Assembly (NCBI GenBank): GCA_910578145.1
Contig: CAJTPJ010000002.1
Coordinates: 1 to 64,000, forward strand
Length of the DNA: 64,000 bases
Reading direction: 5' to 3'
DNA from: an uncultured Christensenella sp.
Lineage (GTDB): Bacteria; Bacillota; Clostridia; Christensenellales; Borkfalkiaceae
The position numbers and the translations under genes were made by a program. Numbering within the stretch: position 1 is the first letter of the stretch; each line of letters opens with the position of its first letter. The notes below the pieces were generated by a model. It ran no database searches, had not been told where the DNA came from, and saw only the letters and a list, made by a program, of their open reading frames with translations. This document shows, piece after piece, positions 5,704-14,545 of the stretch.

Positions 5704-7488
5704 GTGCGTTATTTAAAGCATATATGGGGGTCTATCACCATTAAAAAATTAAATAAAACGGGATTTTCCATAACTGTTTTACAAAAGAGGTTATTGTCAA
5801 TGGGCTTGGCAATAACCTTTATTTTTTTCATTATTTTGGCGCGGCTTTTATACGTTCAGATAGCTTGGGGCTCGGACCTCGTGTTAAGGGCTACCGACCA
5901 GTGGAACAGGGAAATTCCCGTAGTAGCTTCGCGCGGGATTATTTCAGATAGAAACGGCGCCGTGCTTGCTGGTAACCGCACGACGTACAGTGTGTTTTTA
6001 CGCCCAAACGCGGTTGCAAACAAGGAGTATACCGCTACGGTGCTTAGCGGAATTTTTTCTATAGACCCTAAAACCATACTCGATAAATTGCAATCGGGCA
6101 AAGTTTCAGAAATTACCGTTGCAAGACAGGTGAATAAGGACTGTATTGAAAAACTTGTGGAATGCGATTTACTCGGCGTTTATTATTCGCGCGATAATTC
6201 GCGGCAGTACACTTTTAACGACGCGCTTTGTCAGGTTCTCGGCTTTACCGCAAACGACGGAACGGGGCTTTCGGGAATAGAAAAGTATTACGACAATATT
6301 CTTGCCGGTGTGAATGGCGAAATCACCTATACTACCGACATAGTGGGCAACGAAACGGCAGACCCCGTCGTGGTGTATAGCGAAGCGAAAAACGGCAGTG
6401 AAATAAGACTTACGGTGGATATAGATATCCAACTTGCGGCAGAGGACGCAATGAAAAGCGTGTATACCTCCAGCGGCGCTAAAGCAGTGTCTTGCGTGGT
6501 GTTAAATCCGCAAAACTTTGATATATTGGCGCTTGTAAACTATCCGTCGTACGATTTAAACGACGTTCCGCGCGACGATAAGGAAATATTAAACGCGTAT
6601 TCGAGAAACGGTATTGTAAGCGATATTTACGAGCCCGGTTCAACATTCAAAGTGGTTACGGCAGCGGCTAATTTAGAAGAATATATGCGCGGAAACTCAA
6701 AGGCGTTTTCACCCTCGTATATTTTCAACGGCAGCCGTACGCGCACCGTAGACGGCACTAAAATAAAATGCTGGTCAGACCATTCAAACGGCAAACATTC
6801 TAACCAATCGCTTGCCGACGCGCTTAACAACAGTTGCAACCCTTGTTTTACGGATATGGCGCTGTCGTTGGGTAGTGAAACTTTTTACGAGTATTTGCAA
6901 GCGTTCGGGTTTGGCAACGTTACGGGGCTGGACTTTAACGGTGAGGCATTGGGAATGCTTGTGCCGCAAACGGCTGTAAGAGATTGCGACCTTGCGCGCA
7001 TTGGTTTCGGGCAAACGGTTGCGGTTACGGGCATACAGCTGGCGTGCGCGGTTGCGGCGGCGGTGAACGGCGGCAATTATTATACTCCGCATTTAATGAA
7101 AAACGTAATTTCTTCGGAAGGTAAAACTCTTTCGGAATATAAGCCGCTGTTGAAAAACAAGGTTATCAGCGAAAAAGCATCGTCTACGCTTGCGGCTATG
7201 CTTGAAGGGGTAGTTACCGAGGGCAGCGGTAAAAAGGCTTATATAGACGGCTATCGCGTGGGCGGCAAAACGGGTACGGCGCAAAAGTACGAGGACGGGC
7301 ACGTTGCGCAAGGCAAATACGTTTCTTCGTTTTGCGGGTTTTTCCCTGCGAATAAGCCCGAATATCTTGCGCTTATCATCGTTGACGAGCCGCAGGGCAC
7401 TTATTACGGAAGCGCGGTTGCTGCGCCCGTAGCAAAGGAAATTTTTGAAGATATAATAAAAATAAAAAATATCGAACGGTACTCATAA
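5704..7488 (+). CDS. Class B penicillin-binding protein (FtsI/SpoVD type)
   Basis: A peptidoglycan transpeptidase anchored by one N-terminal membrane helix (about residues 30-52), probably the divisome partner of FtsW. The dimerisation domain opens with ASRGIISDRNGAVLA. The catalytic serine is in PGSTFK (about residue 313), the SxN motif is SCN (about 377), and KTGTAQ is at about 522. No PASTA domains follow, so it is closer to FtsI/PBP2b than to full SpoVD. The listed start is a GTG at 5704 without a ribosome-binding site. An ATG at 5800 has AGAGGT upstream but would remove the KRL segment before the membrane helix, which looks homologous, so I keep the longer form with some doubt. It overlaps murE by 1 nt. 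Confidence 0.92.
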   Translation: MRYLKHIWGSITIKKLNKTGFSITVLQKRLLSMGLAITFIFFIILARLLYVQIAWGSDLVLRATDQWNREIPVVASRGIISDRNGAVLAGNRTTYSVFLRPNAVANKEYTATVLSGIFSIDPKTILDKLQSGKVSEITVARQVNKDCIEKLVECDLLGVYYSRDNSRQYTFNDALCQVLGFTANDGTGLSGIEKYYDNILAGVNGEITYTTDIVGNETADPVVVYSEAKNGSEIRLTVDIDIQLAAEDAMKSVYTSSGAKAVSCVVLNPQNFDILALVNYPSYDLNDVPRDDKEILNAYSRNGIVSDIYEPGSTFKVVTAAANLEEYMRGNSKAFSPSYIFNGSRTRTVDGTKIKCWSDHSNGKHSNQSLADALNNSCNPCFTDMALSLGSETFYEYLQAFGFGNVTGLDFNGEALGMLVPQTAVRDCDLARIGFGQTVAVTGIQLACAVAAAVNGGNYYTPHLMKNVISSEGKTLSEYKPLLKNKVISEKASSTLAAMLEGVVTEGSGKKAYIDGYRVGGKTGTAQKYEDGHVAQGKYVSSFCGFFPANKPEYLALIIVDEPQGTYYGSAVAAPVAKEIFEDIIKIKNIERYS

Positions 7489-8927
7489 TGAAACTCAGTC
7501 AATTATTGAAATACGTACAGGTTAAAGAAATAATAGGCAATACCGACGTGGAAATAAACGGAATTTGCACCGATAGCCGAAGCGTTAAAGAGGGCGATTT
7601 GTTTATTTGTTACGCGGGTGGAAAATACGATTCGCACAGGGATATGCTTGAAATAACGACGTTTGGCGCGGTTGCGGTAATCTGCGAAAAAAAGTTGGAT
7701 TGCCCCGTAACGCAGATAATAGTGAAGGACGGACGGGCACAGATAGCCCGCGTCGCGCAGGCGTTTTATAACTTCCCCGATAAAAAATTAAAAATTACGG
7801 GTGTGACGGGTACCAACGGCAAAACCACAACCTGCCATATGCTTTCTTCAATTTATAAAGCAAACGGAAATAGCGTGGGTGTAATAGGCACTTTGGGTAT
7901 AAGCTATTGCGGTAAATTTATCGCCCCCGAACTTACCACGCCCGACCCCGTTTTTTTGTATTCGGTGCTTGCGGATATGGCTGAATGCGGAGTGGAGTAC
8001 GTGTTTATGGAAGTTTCCGCGCACGCGCTTTATTACGATAAAATTTACGGTATAGAATTTGAAACCGCCGTGTTTACCAACTGCACGCAAGACCACCTTG
8101 ACTTTTTCGGTAATATGCACGACTACGCGGCGGCAAAAAAATTAATGTTTAAGTCTGGAAGATATAGAAACGCCGTTATTAATTCGGACGACGATTTGGG
8201 CGTGGCGCTTATTTCAAGCGTAAAAAACGCCGTAACTTACGGGCTTAAAAATCCCGCCGACGTTTTTGCTGTGGATATCAATGAAAGTGTGGACGGTACT
8301 ACTTTCGTTTTAAATCTTACGGACGAATTGTATGAAATAAGGTTAAATCTGCCCGCCGTGCACAACGTTTATAATGCAATGGCGGCGGCGGCTTGTGCGA
8401 AATTGTCCGGCATAAAAATAAGCGTGATAGCCAAGGGGTTAAGCCAGCTTAAAACGGTTTCGGGCAGGCTTGAAAAGGTGGCTAAATTCAACGGCGCGGA
8501 TATATTCGTGGATTTTGCTCACACCCCCGACGGGCTTGAAAAATCGTTGCAGTCACTAAAAAAATTATGTAAGGGCAAACTTTACTGTCTTTTCGGTTGT
8601 GGCGGCAACCGCGACAGAAGCAAACGTCCGATAATGGGCGAAACGGCGGCAAAATACTCTGATTTTTGCATAGTCACTTCGGACAATCCGCGGTTTGAAG
8701 ACCCGTACGACATAATCAGCGAGATAGAGGCGGGCATTAAAAAAACGGGCAAGAAATACGTTACGGTCACCGAACGCGAGATAGCAACCGAATACGCTAT
8801 AAGGCTTTTGGAAAAAAACGATATTCTGCTGGTGGCGGGTAAGGGTGGAGAAGATTATCAGGAGATAATGGGTATAAAGCACAGCTATAACGACAATACA
8901 GTAATAAAAAACATAATCGGCGATTAA
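7488..8927 (+). CDS. murE: UDP-MurNAc-tripeptide synthetase, meso-diaminopimelate type
   Basis: MurE adds the third stem-peptide residue to UDP-MurNAc-L-Ala-D-Glu in the cytoplasm. The 479-residue protein has the ATP loop TGTNGKTTT (about residue 107), the SAHALYYDKI region with the family lysine/serine pocket, and the substrate-selecting DNPR motif at about residues 399-402. DNPR marks enzymes that add meso-diaminopimelate rather than lysine, so this organism should make a diaminopimelate-type wall. That matters for the odd DapF-like domain fused to CarB at 34157-38161. The start ATG overlaps the PBP stop codon. The usual next gene, murF, is absent; mraY follows immediately. Confidence 0.96.
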   Translation: MKLSQLLKYVQVKEIIGNTDVEINGICTDSRSVKEGDLFICYAGGKYDSHRDMLEITTFGAVAVICEKKLDCPVTQIIVKDGRAQIARVAQAFYNFPDKKLKITGVTGTNGKTTTCHMLSSIYKANGNSVGVIGTLGISYCGKFIAPELTTPDPVFLYSVLADMAECGVEYVFMEVSAHALYYDKIYGIEFETAVFTNCTQDHLDFFGNMHDYAAAKKLMFKSGRYRNAVINSDDDLGVALISSVKNAVTYGLKNPADVFAVDINESVDGTTFVLNLTDELYEIRLNLPAVHNVYNAMAAAACAKLSGIKISVIAKGLSQLKTVSGRLEKVAKFNGADIFVDFAHTPDGLEKSLQSLKKLCKGKLYCLFGCGGNRDRSKRPIMGETAAKYSDFCIVTSDNPRFEDPYDIISEIEAGIKKTGKKYVTVTEREIATEYAIRLLEKNDILLVAGKGGEDYQEIMGIKHSYNDNTVIKNIIGD

Positions 8928-9869
8928 ATGAAAACTATATTTATAGCGCTTTTAAGCGCGTCGCTTGCCTCGGCGCTGCTTATGCTGGCTTTACTGCCGC
9001 TTTTAAAAAGGCTTAAAGCGGGGCAGTATATTTTAGGCTACGTAAAAGAACATAAAAACAAGAGCGGAACGCCCACTATGGGCGGTCTGGCTTTTATTAC
9101 GGCAATTATTATAGTAAGTTTTTGCTTGCTCGGTTTCAAAAGCGGCGAAGTCAATCTGACCTTGACTATAACCGCCGGATTTATGGTGGTGGGTTTTTTA
9201 GACGATTTTCTTAAAATCTACCGCAAGGAAAACGAGGGGTTAAAACCTTACCAAAAAATAATTTTTCAGGTGGCAATAGCTACGGTTGCTGCAATTTTTT
9301 GCTATTTAAACGGCAAAACGCAGTTAAATATCCCGTTTGCGGGAGTTTCCGTGGATATAAAGTGGGGAATTATCCCGCTTGTAATTTTTATATTTATCGC
9401 CACGGTAAACTGCGTTAATTTAACCGACGGTTTGGACGGGCTTGCGGGCGGGACAAGCTGTGCTTATCTGCTCATTTTGGGCGTTATGCTGGCTATGAAA
9501 GGGGTAAATTCCGCGCTGTTATGCTTTGCGGGATTGGGAGCTGTTGCCGCTTTTTTAGTGTTTAACTCCAACAAAGCCGCAGTGTTTATGGGGGATACGG
9601 GCTCGTTGGCGTTGGGCGGTTTTATATCCTGTATATCCGTTTTTTCAGGCAATTCTCTGTATATTCCGATAATTGGCGTAATGTTCGTAATTTCGGGAAT
9701 ATCCGTCATCGTACAAGTCATATATTATAAACGGACAAGGCGTCGCGTGTTTTTAATGTCGCCCATTCATCATCATTTCCAGATGAAGGGGCATACGGAA
9801 TGTAAAATTTCTTACGCTTATTTCGCGCTGACTTGCTTAGTCGGAATAATATGTTTGATTTTTTGGTGA
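8928..9869 (+). CDS. mraY: Phospho-MurNAc-pentapeptide transferase
   Basis: MraY transfers phospho-MurNAc-pentapeptide to undecaprenyl phosphate, forming lipid I at the cytoplasmic membrane. The 313-residue, roughly ten-helix protein shows GTPTMGGLAF, the aspartate pair in VGFLDDFLKI, NCVNLTDGLDGLAGG, FMGDTGSLALGG and the closing HHHFQMKG, covering the Mg2+ and nucleotide contacts of the family. It begins directly at the murE stop codon and is followed by murD after 6 nt, so it is part of one polycistronic unit. The length is slightly below the usual 320-360 residues. Confidence 0.97.
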   Translation: MKTIFIALLSASLASALLMLALLPLLKRLKAGQYILGYVKEHKNKSGTPTMGGLAFITAIIIVSFCLLGFKSGEVNLTLTITAGFMVVGFLDDFLKIYRKENEGLKPYQKIIFQVAIATVAAIFCYLNGKTQLNIPFAGVSVDIKWGIIPLVIFIFIATVNCVNLTDGLDGLAGGTSCAYLLILGVMLAMKGVNSALLCFAGLGAVAAFLVFNSNKAAVFMGDTGSLALGGFISCISVFSGNSLYIPIIGVMFVISGISVIVQVIYYKRTRRRVFLMSPIHHHFQMKGHTECKISYAYFALTCLVGIICLIFW

Positions 9870-9875
9870 GGTAGT

Positions 9876-11225
9876 ATGTATTTTAAAGGTCAGAAATTTT
9901 TAGTAGCGGGTATGTCGGTTTCGGGTGAAAGCAGCGCCCGCTTTTTGCTTGAACGCGGCGCGGAAGTGTATATTTACGACGACGTGGTAACCGACAAAAT
10001 CAACGGTATTATGTCTGAGCTTTCGGGGCTCGGCGCGCACGTAGTTACGGCGGATACGCTTGACGCTGCTACCGTTAAATGTGATATTTTGGTTTTAAGC
10101 CCCGGTATTCCCATAGATAACGTTTTACCCGTGGCTTTCAGAAAGCAAGGCAAATCGATAATCGGCGAAGAAGAGCTTGCGGCAACGTTTTTGCGCGCCG
10201 CTTCGGTTGCGGTTACGGGCACCAACGGTAAAACCACTACGGTTTCAATGATAAACGAAATGCTTACCGCGGCGGGTAAACGCAGCGTGGCTTGCGGCAA
10301 CAACGGAAATCCGCTTATCCGCGAAGTTGAAAACCTTTCGTTTAACGACTATGCGGTAATAGAAATTTCTTCATTCCAGCTTGAAACGCTTACAAGCCTG
10401 CGTCCGCACGTGGCGGTAATAACCAACATTACCGAAGACCATTTAAACCGTCACTACAATATGGAAAATTACATATTTCTTAAATCTAAAATTTTAAGAA
10501 ACTTGCGTGAAAGCGAATACGCAGTTTTAAACTATGACGACCCTATCGTTAAGGCTTTTGCCACAAAAACCAAGGCCAAAGTAATTTATTTCTCTATGCA
10601 GTCGAGGGTTAACGGAGCGTATTTCGAGAACGGAAGCGTGTATTTCAACGGCGAAAAATATTTTGATTTGACCGATTTAACTTTAAACGGCGTACATAAC
10701 GTTTATAACGCGCTTGCCTGCGTGGCGGTTGCGGGTATTTTAGGGTTGGACGCAAAGAAAGCGGGCGCGGCTATATGCGCTTTTAAGGGTGTGCGCCACA
10801 GAATAGAAACCGTGCGCGAAGTCGGCGGAGTTACTTACGTTGACGACAGCAAGGGCACCAACGTAGACGCGGCGCTTAAAGCCGCACAATCTATGTCTAA
10901 TCCCACGGTAATACTTTTGGGCGGCAAAGATAAGGGCGACGACTATACTCCGCTGTTCGATGGGCTGGGTTCAAGTCCCGTGGTTCACGCGATTATTTAC
11001 GGCGAAAATAGGTTTAAGATGCTTAACGCCGCTTTAAAGTCCGGATTTACCGCATTTTCGCTGTGTTCCGAGTTTAAAACTGCCGTCAAACTTGCGCAAT
11101 TTACTGCTAAACCGGGGCAGTGCGTGCTTTTAAGCCCCGCAAGCTCCAGCTTTGACAGTTTCTTGAATTACGAAGAGAGAGGCGATGCGTTCAGGGAGAT
11201 AGTAGAAAGTATAGATGAAAGGTAA
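9876..11225 (+). CDS. murD: UDP-N-acetylmuramoylalanine--D-glutamate ligase
   Basis: MurD adds D-glutamate to UDP-MurNAc-L-alanine in the cytoplasm. The 449-residue protein has an N-terminal Rossmann-like uracil-binding domain (FLVAGMSVSGESSARFL), the central ATP loop VAVTGTNGKTTT near residue 114, the ITEDHLNRH histidine segment and the C-terminal VTYVDDSKGTNVDAALKA motif characteristic of MurD. GAGG lies upstream of the ATG. Its 3' end overlaps the ftsW start by 11 nt, implying translational coupling. D-glutamate would come from murI at 2736. Confidence 0.97.
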   Translation: MYFKGQKFLVAGMSVSGESSARFLLERGAEVYIYDDVVTDKINGIMSELSGLGAHVVTADTLDAATVKCDILVLSPGIPIDNVLPVAFRKQGKSIIGEEELAATFLRAASVAVTGTNGKTTTVSMINEMLTAAGKRSVACGNNGNPLIREVENLSFNDYAVIEISSFQLETLTSLRPHVAVITNITEDHLNRHYNMENYIFLKSKILRNLRESEYAVLNYDDPIVKAFATKTKAKVIYFSMQSRVNGAYFENGSVYFNGEKYFDLTDLTLNGVHNVYNALACVAVAGILGLDAKKAGAAICAFKGVRHRIETVREVGGVTYVDDSKGTNVDAALKAAQSMSNPTVILLGGKDKGDDYTPLFDGLGSSPVVHAIIYGENRFKMLNAALKSGFTAFSLCSEFKTAVKLAQFTAKPGQCVLLSPASSSFDSFLNYEERGDAFREIVESIDER

Positions 11226-12387
11226 AACCGATAACAAACCGCGCCGCGTTTCAGTGGCGCGGAAATACGGAAAAATTACTAAAGCGGGAGATATCCCGCT
11301 TTTAATTTGCGTAGTTGCAATGGCGTGTTTCGGTTGCCTTATGATTTATTCGGCAAGTTCTTACACGGCGAAAGTGGAGTACGGCGACAGCCTATATTTC
11401 GTAAAAAAACAGATTATAGGCGTCGTGCTCGGCGTGGCGGCAATGGTTGGCGCCAGCTTTTTACCGTATCAAAAACTTGCAAAATTTAAATATCCTGCAA
11501 TCGGCGTGGCTGCCGTGCTGTTGTTGCTCGTATTCGTACCCGGCGTGGGTATTACCAACTACGGTGCCACCCGCTGGATAGGTTTCGGCGGAGTTACTAT
11601 ACAGCCTTCGGAAATTGCAAAATACGCGTTTGCATTGTTTGCGGCGGCATACTTTGCCAAAAATCACGAAAAAGTGAAAACGGTAAAGGGTGTTTTACCC
11701 GTGCTGGGCGTGGGGATTGCGTTTTGCATTCTCATAATCGTAGAGCCGAATATGTCCATCACTATGTGCGTGGGTTTGCTTATGCTGGGCATAGTGTTTT
11801 TAAGTGGAACCAATTTAAAAACTTTCGCCGTAATTTTAATTCCTTTTGTTATAGCAATTCCCGTGCTTATAATTCTCGAACCGTACCGCCTGCAAAGGTT
11901 AAGCGCGTTTTTAGACCCTTGGGCTTCGCCCAAGGACGAAGGCTACCAGCTAATACAGTCGCTTTATGCGCTGGGTAACGGCGGGCTGTTTGGAACGGGG
12001 CTTTTCAATTCCACGCAGAAATACAGGTTTTTGCCTTTTGCCGAAAGCGACTTTATTTTAGCTATTATGGGCGAAGAGCTGGGCTTTTTGGGGCTTACGC
12101 TGTTTTTTATGGTTTGCGGGTTTATAATTTACAGGGGCTTCAAAATAGCCAAAAATTGCACGAACAGATTTGGATTTTTGCTTGCGGCGGGGTTTACGCT
12201 GGTGTACGGCATACAAGTTGTCATAAACGCGTTGGTTGTAAGCGGCACTATACCGCCGACGGGTTTGCCTTTACCGCTGATAAGCAGCGGCAATACTTCG
12301 CTTATAATTACTATGGCTTCGATGGGTGTTTTGTACAACATTTCAAGGGGTAACAACGCGGATTTGAGCGGTCATATAATGGATTAG
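11215..12387 (+). CDS. ftsW: SEDS-family peptidoglycan glycosyltransferase FtsW
   Basis: FtsW polymerises lipid II at the septum together with a class B PBP. The 390-residue protein has about ten membrane helices and the family segments MIYSASSYTAK, NYGATRWIGFGGVTIQPSEIAK (the aspartate/serine polar loop region), LDPWASPKDEGYQLIQSLYALGNGGLFGTGL with the large extracellular loop, FAESDFILAIMGEELGFLG and IPPTGLPLPLISSGNTSLI. A basic cytoplasmic N-terminus of about 30 residues precedes the first helix. In the division cluster between murD and murA, FtsW is more likely than RodA or SpoVE. The expected murG does not follow. Confidence 0.95.
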   Translation: MKGKTDNKPRRVSVARKYGKITKAGDIPLLICVVAMACFGCLMIYSASSYTAKVEYGDSLYFVKKQIIGVVLGVAAMVGASFLPYQKLAKFKYPAIGVAAVLLLLVFVPGVGITNYGATRWIGFGGVTIQPSEIAKYAFALFAAAYFAKNHEKVKTVKGVLPVLGVGIAFCILIIVEPNMSITMCVGLLMLGIVFLSGTNLKTFAVILIPFVIAIPVLIILEPYRLQRLSAFLDPWASPKDEGYQLIQSLYALGNGGLFGTGLFNSTQKYRFLPFAESDFILAIMGEELGFLGLTLFFMVCGFIIYRGFKIAKNCTNRFGFLLAAGFTLVYGIQVVINALVVSGTIPPTGLPLPLISSGNTSLIITMASMGVLYNISRGNNADLSGHIMD

Positions 12388-12436
12388 GGGCAAAGTAAAC
12401 TAATTTTTTGCCCTATATTTACTATTCGGAGTCAAT

Positions 12437-13693
12437 ATGGAAAAATACATAATTAACGGAGGAAACAGGCTTTACGGCAGCGTTGAAATCCAAACGGCTA
12501 AAAATTCCGTTCTGCCTGTGCTTGCGGCTACCGTCCTGACGGACGAAAAAGTTAGAATACTGAACGTTCCCAATATAAGCGACGTAAAGAATATGGTAAA
12601 AATTCTTACGCGGCTGGGTTGTAAAGCCGTGTACGACGGCAACGATTTGGTGGTGGACGGCTCTTCTGCGGACTGTTACGAAATTCCAAGCGAACTAGCC
12701 CACGAGTTGCGCTCGTCGGTTTTTTTGCTCGGTTCGGTAATATCCCGTTTCCGTATGGCGAAAATTGCCTATCCCGGCGGTTGCGACATAGGTTTAAGAC
12801 CGGTAGATTTACATCTCACGGGTCTTAAAAAACTTGGCGTTGACATAACGGAAGAAAACGGTTACATAATTTGCAAATGCGAAAAATTGCGCGGCACGGA
12901 AATTATGCTTGATTGCCCCAGCGTAGGCGCAACCGAAAACATAATGCTTGCCGCGGTACGCGCGGACGGAACTACTGTAATTAAAAACGCTGCGAGAGAG
13001 CCCGAAATAGAGGATTTGCAACGGCTTTTAAATCTTATGGGTGCAAAAGTGCGCGGTGCGGGAAGCAGCTCGGTAATAATCGAGGGTGTGGAAAAGCTGA
13101 ACGGCTGTGATTTTTTGCCTATTCCCGACAGAATTGAAGCTGGTACTTTTCTCGTGGGCGCGGCTATGTGCGGCGGCGAAGTGGAGCTTAACCGCGTGTG
13201 TGCTGAAAACGTAAGCTCACTTTTACATAAACTCAGGGAAAACGGTTGCAAAATAAGTATAAATAATGATAAAATAATATTGGAAAATCACAAAAGGCTA
13301 ACTTCGGTGAAGAGTATAGAAACTCAACCATACCCCGGGTTTCCCACTGATTTGCAGGCGCAGATAACGGCTTTATGTTGCGTTTGCCGCGGGCATTCTA
13401 TAATAACGGAAAATCTTTTTGAAACCCGTTTCAAGTACGTGCCCGAATTAAGGAAAATGGGTGCGGACGTAACGGTGATAAACCGCAACGCGTTCGTGCG
13501 CGGGGTGGAAAGGTTTAAGGGAGCTACCGTGGTTGCTCACGATTTGCGCGGTGGCGCGGCGCTGGTGCTTGCAGGGCTTGCCGCCGAGGGCAGAAGTGAA
13601 ATTTTGGATATTTCCCACATAGACAGGGGATACGGCTCGTACGAGTACAAACTACGCAAGTTAGGCGGGGATATCGTAAGAGTTTCGGTTTAA
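12437..13693 (+). CDS. murA: UDP-N-acetylglucosamine 1-carboxyvinyltransferase
   Basis: MurA transfers enolpyruvate from phosphoenolpyruvate to UDP-GlcNAc, the first committed wall-precursor step. The 418-residue protein starts with the GGNRLYGSVEIQTAKNSVLP strand carrying the conserved K-N pair, and has the active-site loop PGGCDIGLRPVDLH with the cysteine at residue 116, equivalent to Cys115 of the E. coli enzyme that is alkylated by fosfomycin. The C-terminal RGGAALVLAGLAAEG segment is also typical. A CGGAG Shine-Dalgarno sequence precedes the ATG after a 49-nt gap from ftsW. Proximity to ftsQ rather than murG is seen in several Clostridia. Confidence 0.97.
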   Translation: MEKYIINGGNRLYGSVEIQTAKNSVLPVLAATVLTDEKVRILNVPNISDVKNMVKILTRLGCKAVYDGNDLVVDGSSADCYEIPSELAHELRSSVFLLGSVISRFRMAKIAYPGGCDIGLRPVDLHLTGLKKLGVDITEENGYIICKCEKLRGTEIMLDCPSVGATENIMLAAVRADGTTVIKNAAREPEIEDLQRLLNLMGAKVRGAGSSSVIIEGVEKLNGCDFLPIPDRIEAGTFLVGAAMCGGEVELNRVCAENVSSLLHKLRENGCKISINNDKIILENHKRLTSVKSIETQPYPGFPTDLQAQITALCCVCRGHSIITENLFETRFKYVPELRKMGADVTVINRNAFVRGVERFKGATVVAHDLRGGAALVLAGLAAEGRSEILDISHIDRGYGSYEYKLRKLGGDIVRVSV

Positions 13694-13696
13694 GGT

Positions 13697-14443
13697 ATGA
13701 AGTACGTAAGAAAAATTTCGGTTTTGATAATGGCGTTCGTGCTTTTGGCGGCTATCGCCATAGGAACGTGCGTAATCTTTTCGGTAAGAAACGTAAACGT
13801 TTCGTATATCGGCTATTCCGACGGCGAAACGGAAAATTCTTTAAAAATAAAAACCGAAGTGCTTGGTCGCTACCGCGGCTCGCTAATGGCTTTCGTCGAT
13901 GAAGAAGGCGTGCGCGGACTTTTGGACGACGGGTACGTTTTAACCGGATTTGAAAAGAAATATCCCTGCACCGTAAATATAACGGTAAAGGAAAGAAGGG
14001 AAACGTTTGCCGTTAAAGACGGCGACGGGTATAAAACTTACGACGGCGACGGTGCGTTTATGCGTCGCGCGGAAAACTTTTTAAACCCTGCCGATAATTC
14101 TCCAAATTTAATTTTAGAGGGCGCGGCGGACGACGCAGACGTTAAAAAGGCGGCGGGCGTGTGCGCAATTTTTGCCGAAGAATTTTCATCGCTGCGTTCG
14201 TCTGTGGAAACAGCAAGTATTATAAAAGCCGTTTCGTCCGTGGATAGTGACAAATTCGTTTTCGCGCTAAGGTGCGGAATCGTTTTGGAAATAGACGACT
14301 ATGAAGTTTTAACACGTGAAAAAATAGCAAAAACGTTTGAAGTTTTTTCTTCGCTTACGGGCGAACAAAAACTTAGCGGGGCTATATACGGTTACGTTAC
14401 AAACGAAGGTTGCGTAAGGGCAACTTACAATAAAAATGCTTAA
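13697..14443 (+). CDS. ftsQ: Cell-division protein FtsQ/DivIB-like
   Basis: The 248-residue protein has a short basic cytoplasmic start, one membrane helix (about residues 7-30) and an external POTRA-like region beginning VRNVNVSYIGYSD and running to the predicted basic/hydrophobic strand YPCTVNITVKERRETFAV, the usual end of the POTRA motif in FtsQ/DivIB. The remaining beta-rich part is weakly conserved. FtsQ links the FtsLB complex to the septal synthase. The position between murA and ftsA/ftsZ supports the call strongly even though sequence identity is low. A terminator at 14447-14475 ends the transcription unit. Confidence 0.85.
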   Translation: MKYVRKISVLIMAFVLLAAIAIGTCVIFSVRNVNVSYIGYSDGETENSLKIKTEVLGRYRGSLMAFVDEEGVRGLLDDGYVLTGFEKKYPCTVNITVKERRETFAVKDGDGYKTYDGDGAFMRRAENFLNPADNSPNLILEGAADDADVKKAAGVCAIFAEEFSSLRSSVETASIIKAVSSVDSDKFVFALRCGIVLEIDDYEVLTREKIAKTFEVFSSLTGEQKLSGAIYGYVTNEGCVRATYNKNA

Positions 14444-14446
14444 TCA

Positions 14447-14475
14447 AAAGCGGCGCGCGGGCGTCGCTTTTTTTG
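14447..14475 (+). terminator. Intrinsic terminator after ftsQ
   Basis: Stem of about 9 bp (AAAGCGGCG with CGTCGCTTT, one G-T pair) followed by TTTTTTG. It separates the mra unit from ftsA-ftsZ. Confidence 0.8.
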
Positions 14476-14485
14476 TTTTATTTTG

Positions 14486-14514
14486 TTGACATTGGGCGCG
14501 TGTTATTATATAAT
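14486..14514 (+). promoter_or_regulatory. Perfect consensus promoter of ftsA-ftsZ
   Basis: TTGACA at 14486-14491 and TATAAT at 14509-14514 match both sigma-A consensus hexamers exactly with a 17-bp spacer. Start expected near 14521. Confidence 0.9.
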
Positions 14515-14527
14515 TAATTATATAATA
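14504..14527. promoter_or_regulatory. 24-bp perfect palindrome over the ftsA -10 and start site
   Basis: Every base of 14504-14515 pairs with 14516-14527. It contains only A and T, includes the -10 and a second TATAAT at 14521-14526, and would suit a dimeric repressor. AT-only composition raises the chance of coincidence. Confidence 0.5.
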
Positions 14528-14545
14528 GAGAATGGGGTTTCGCGT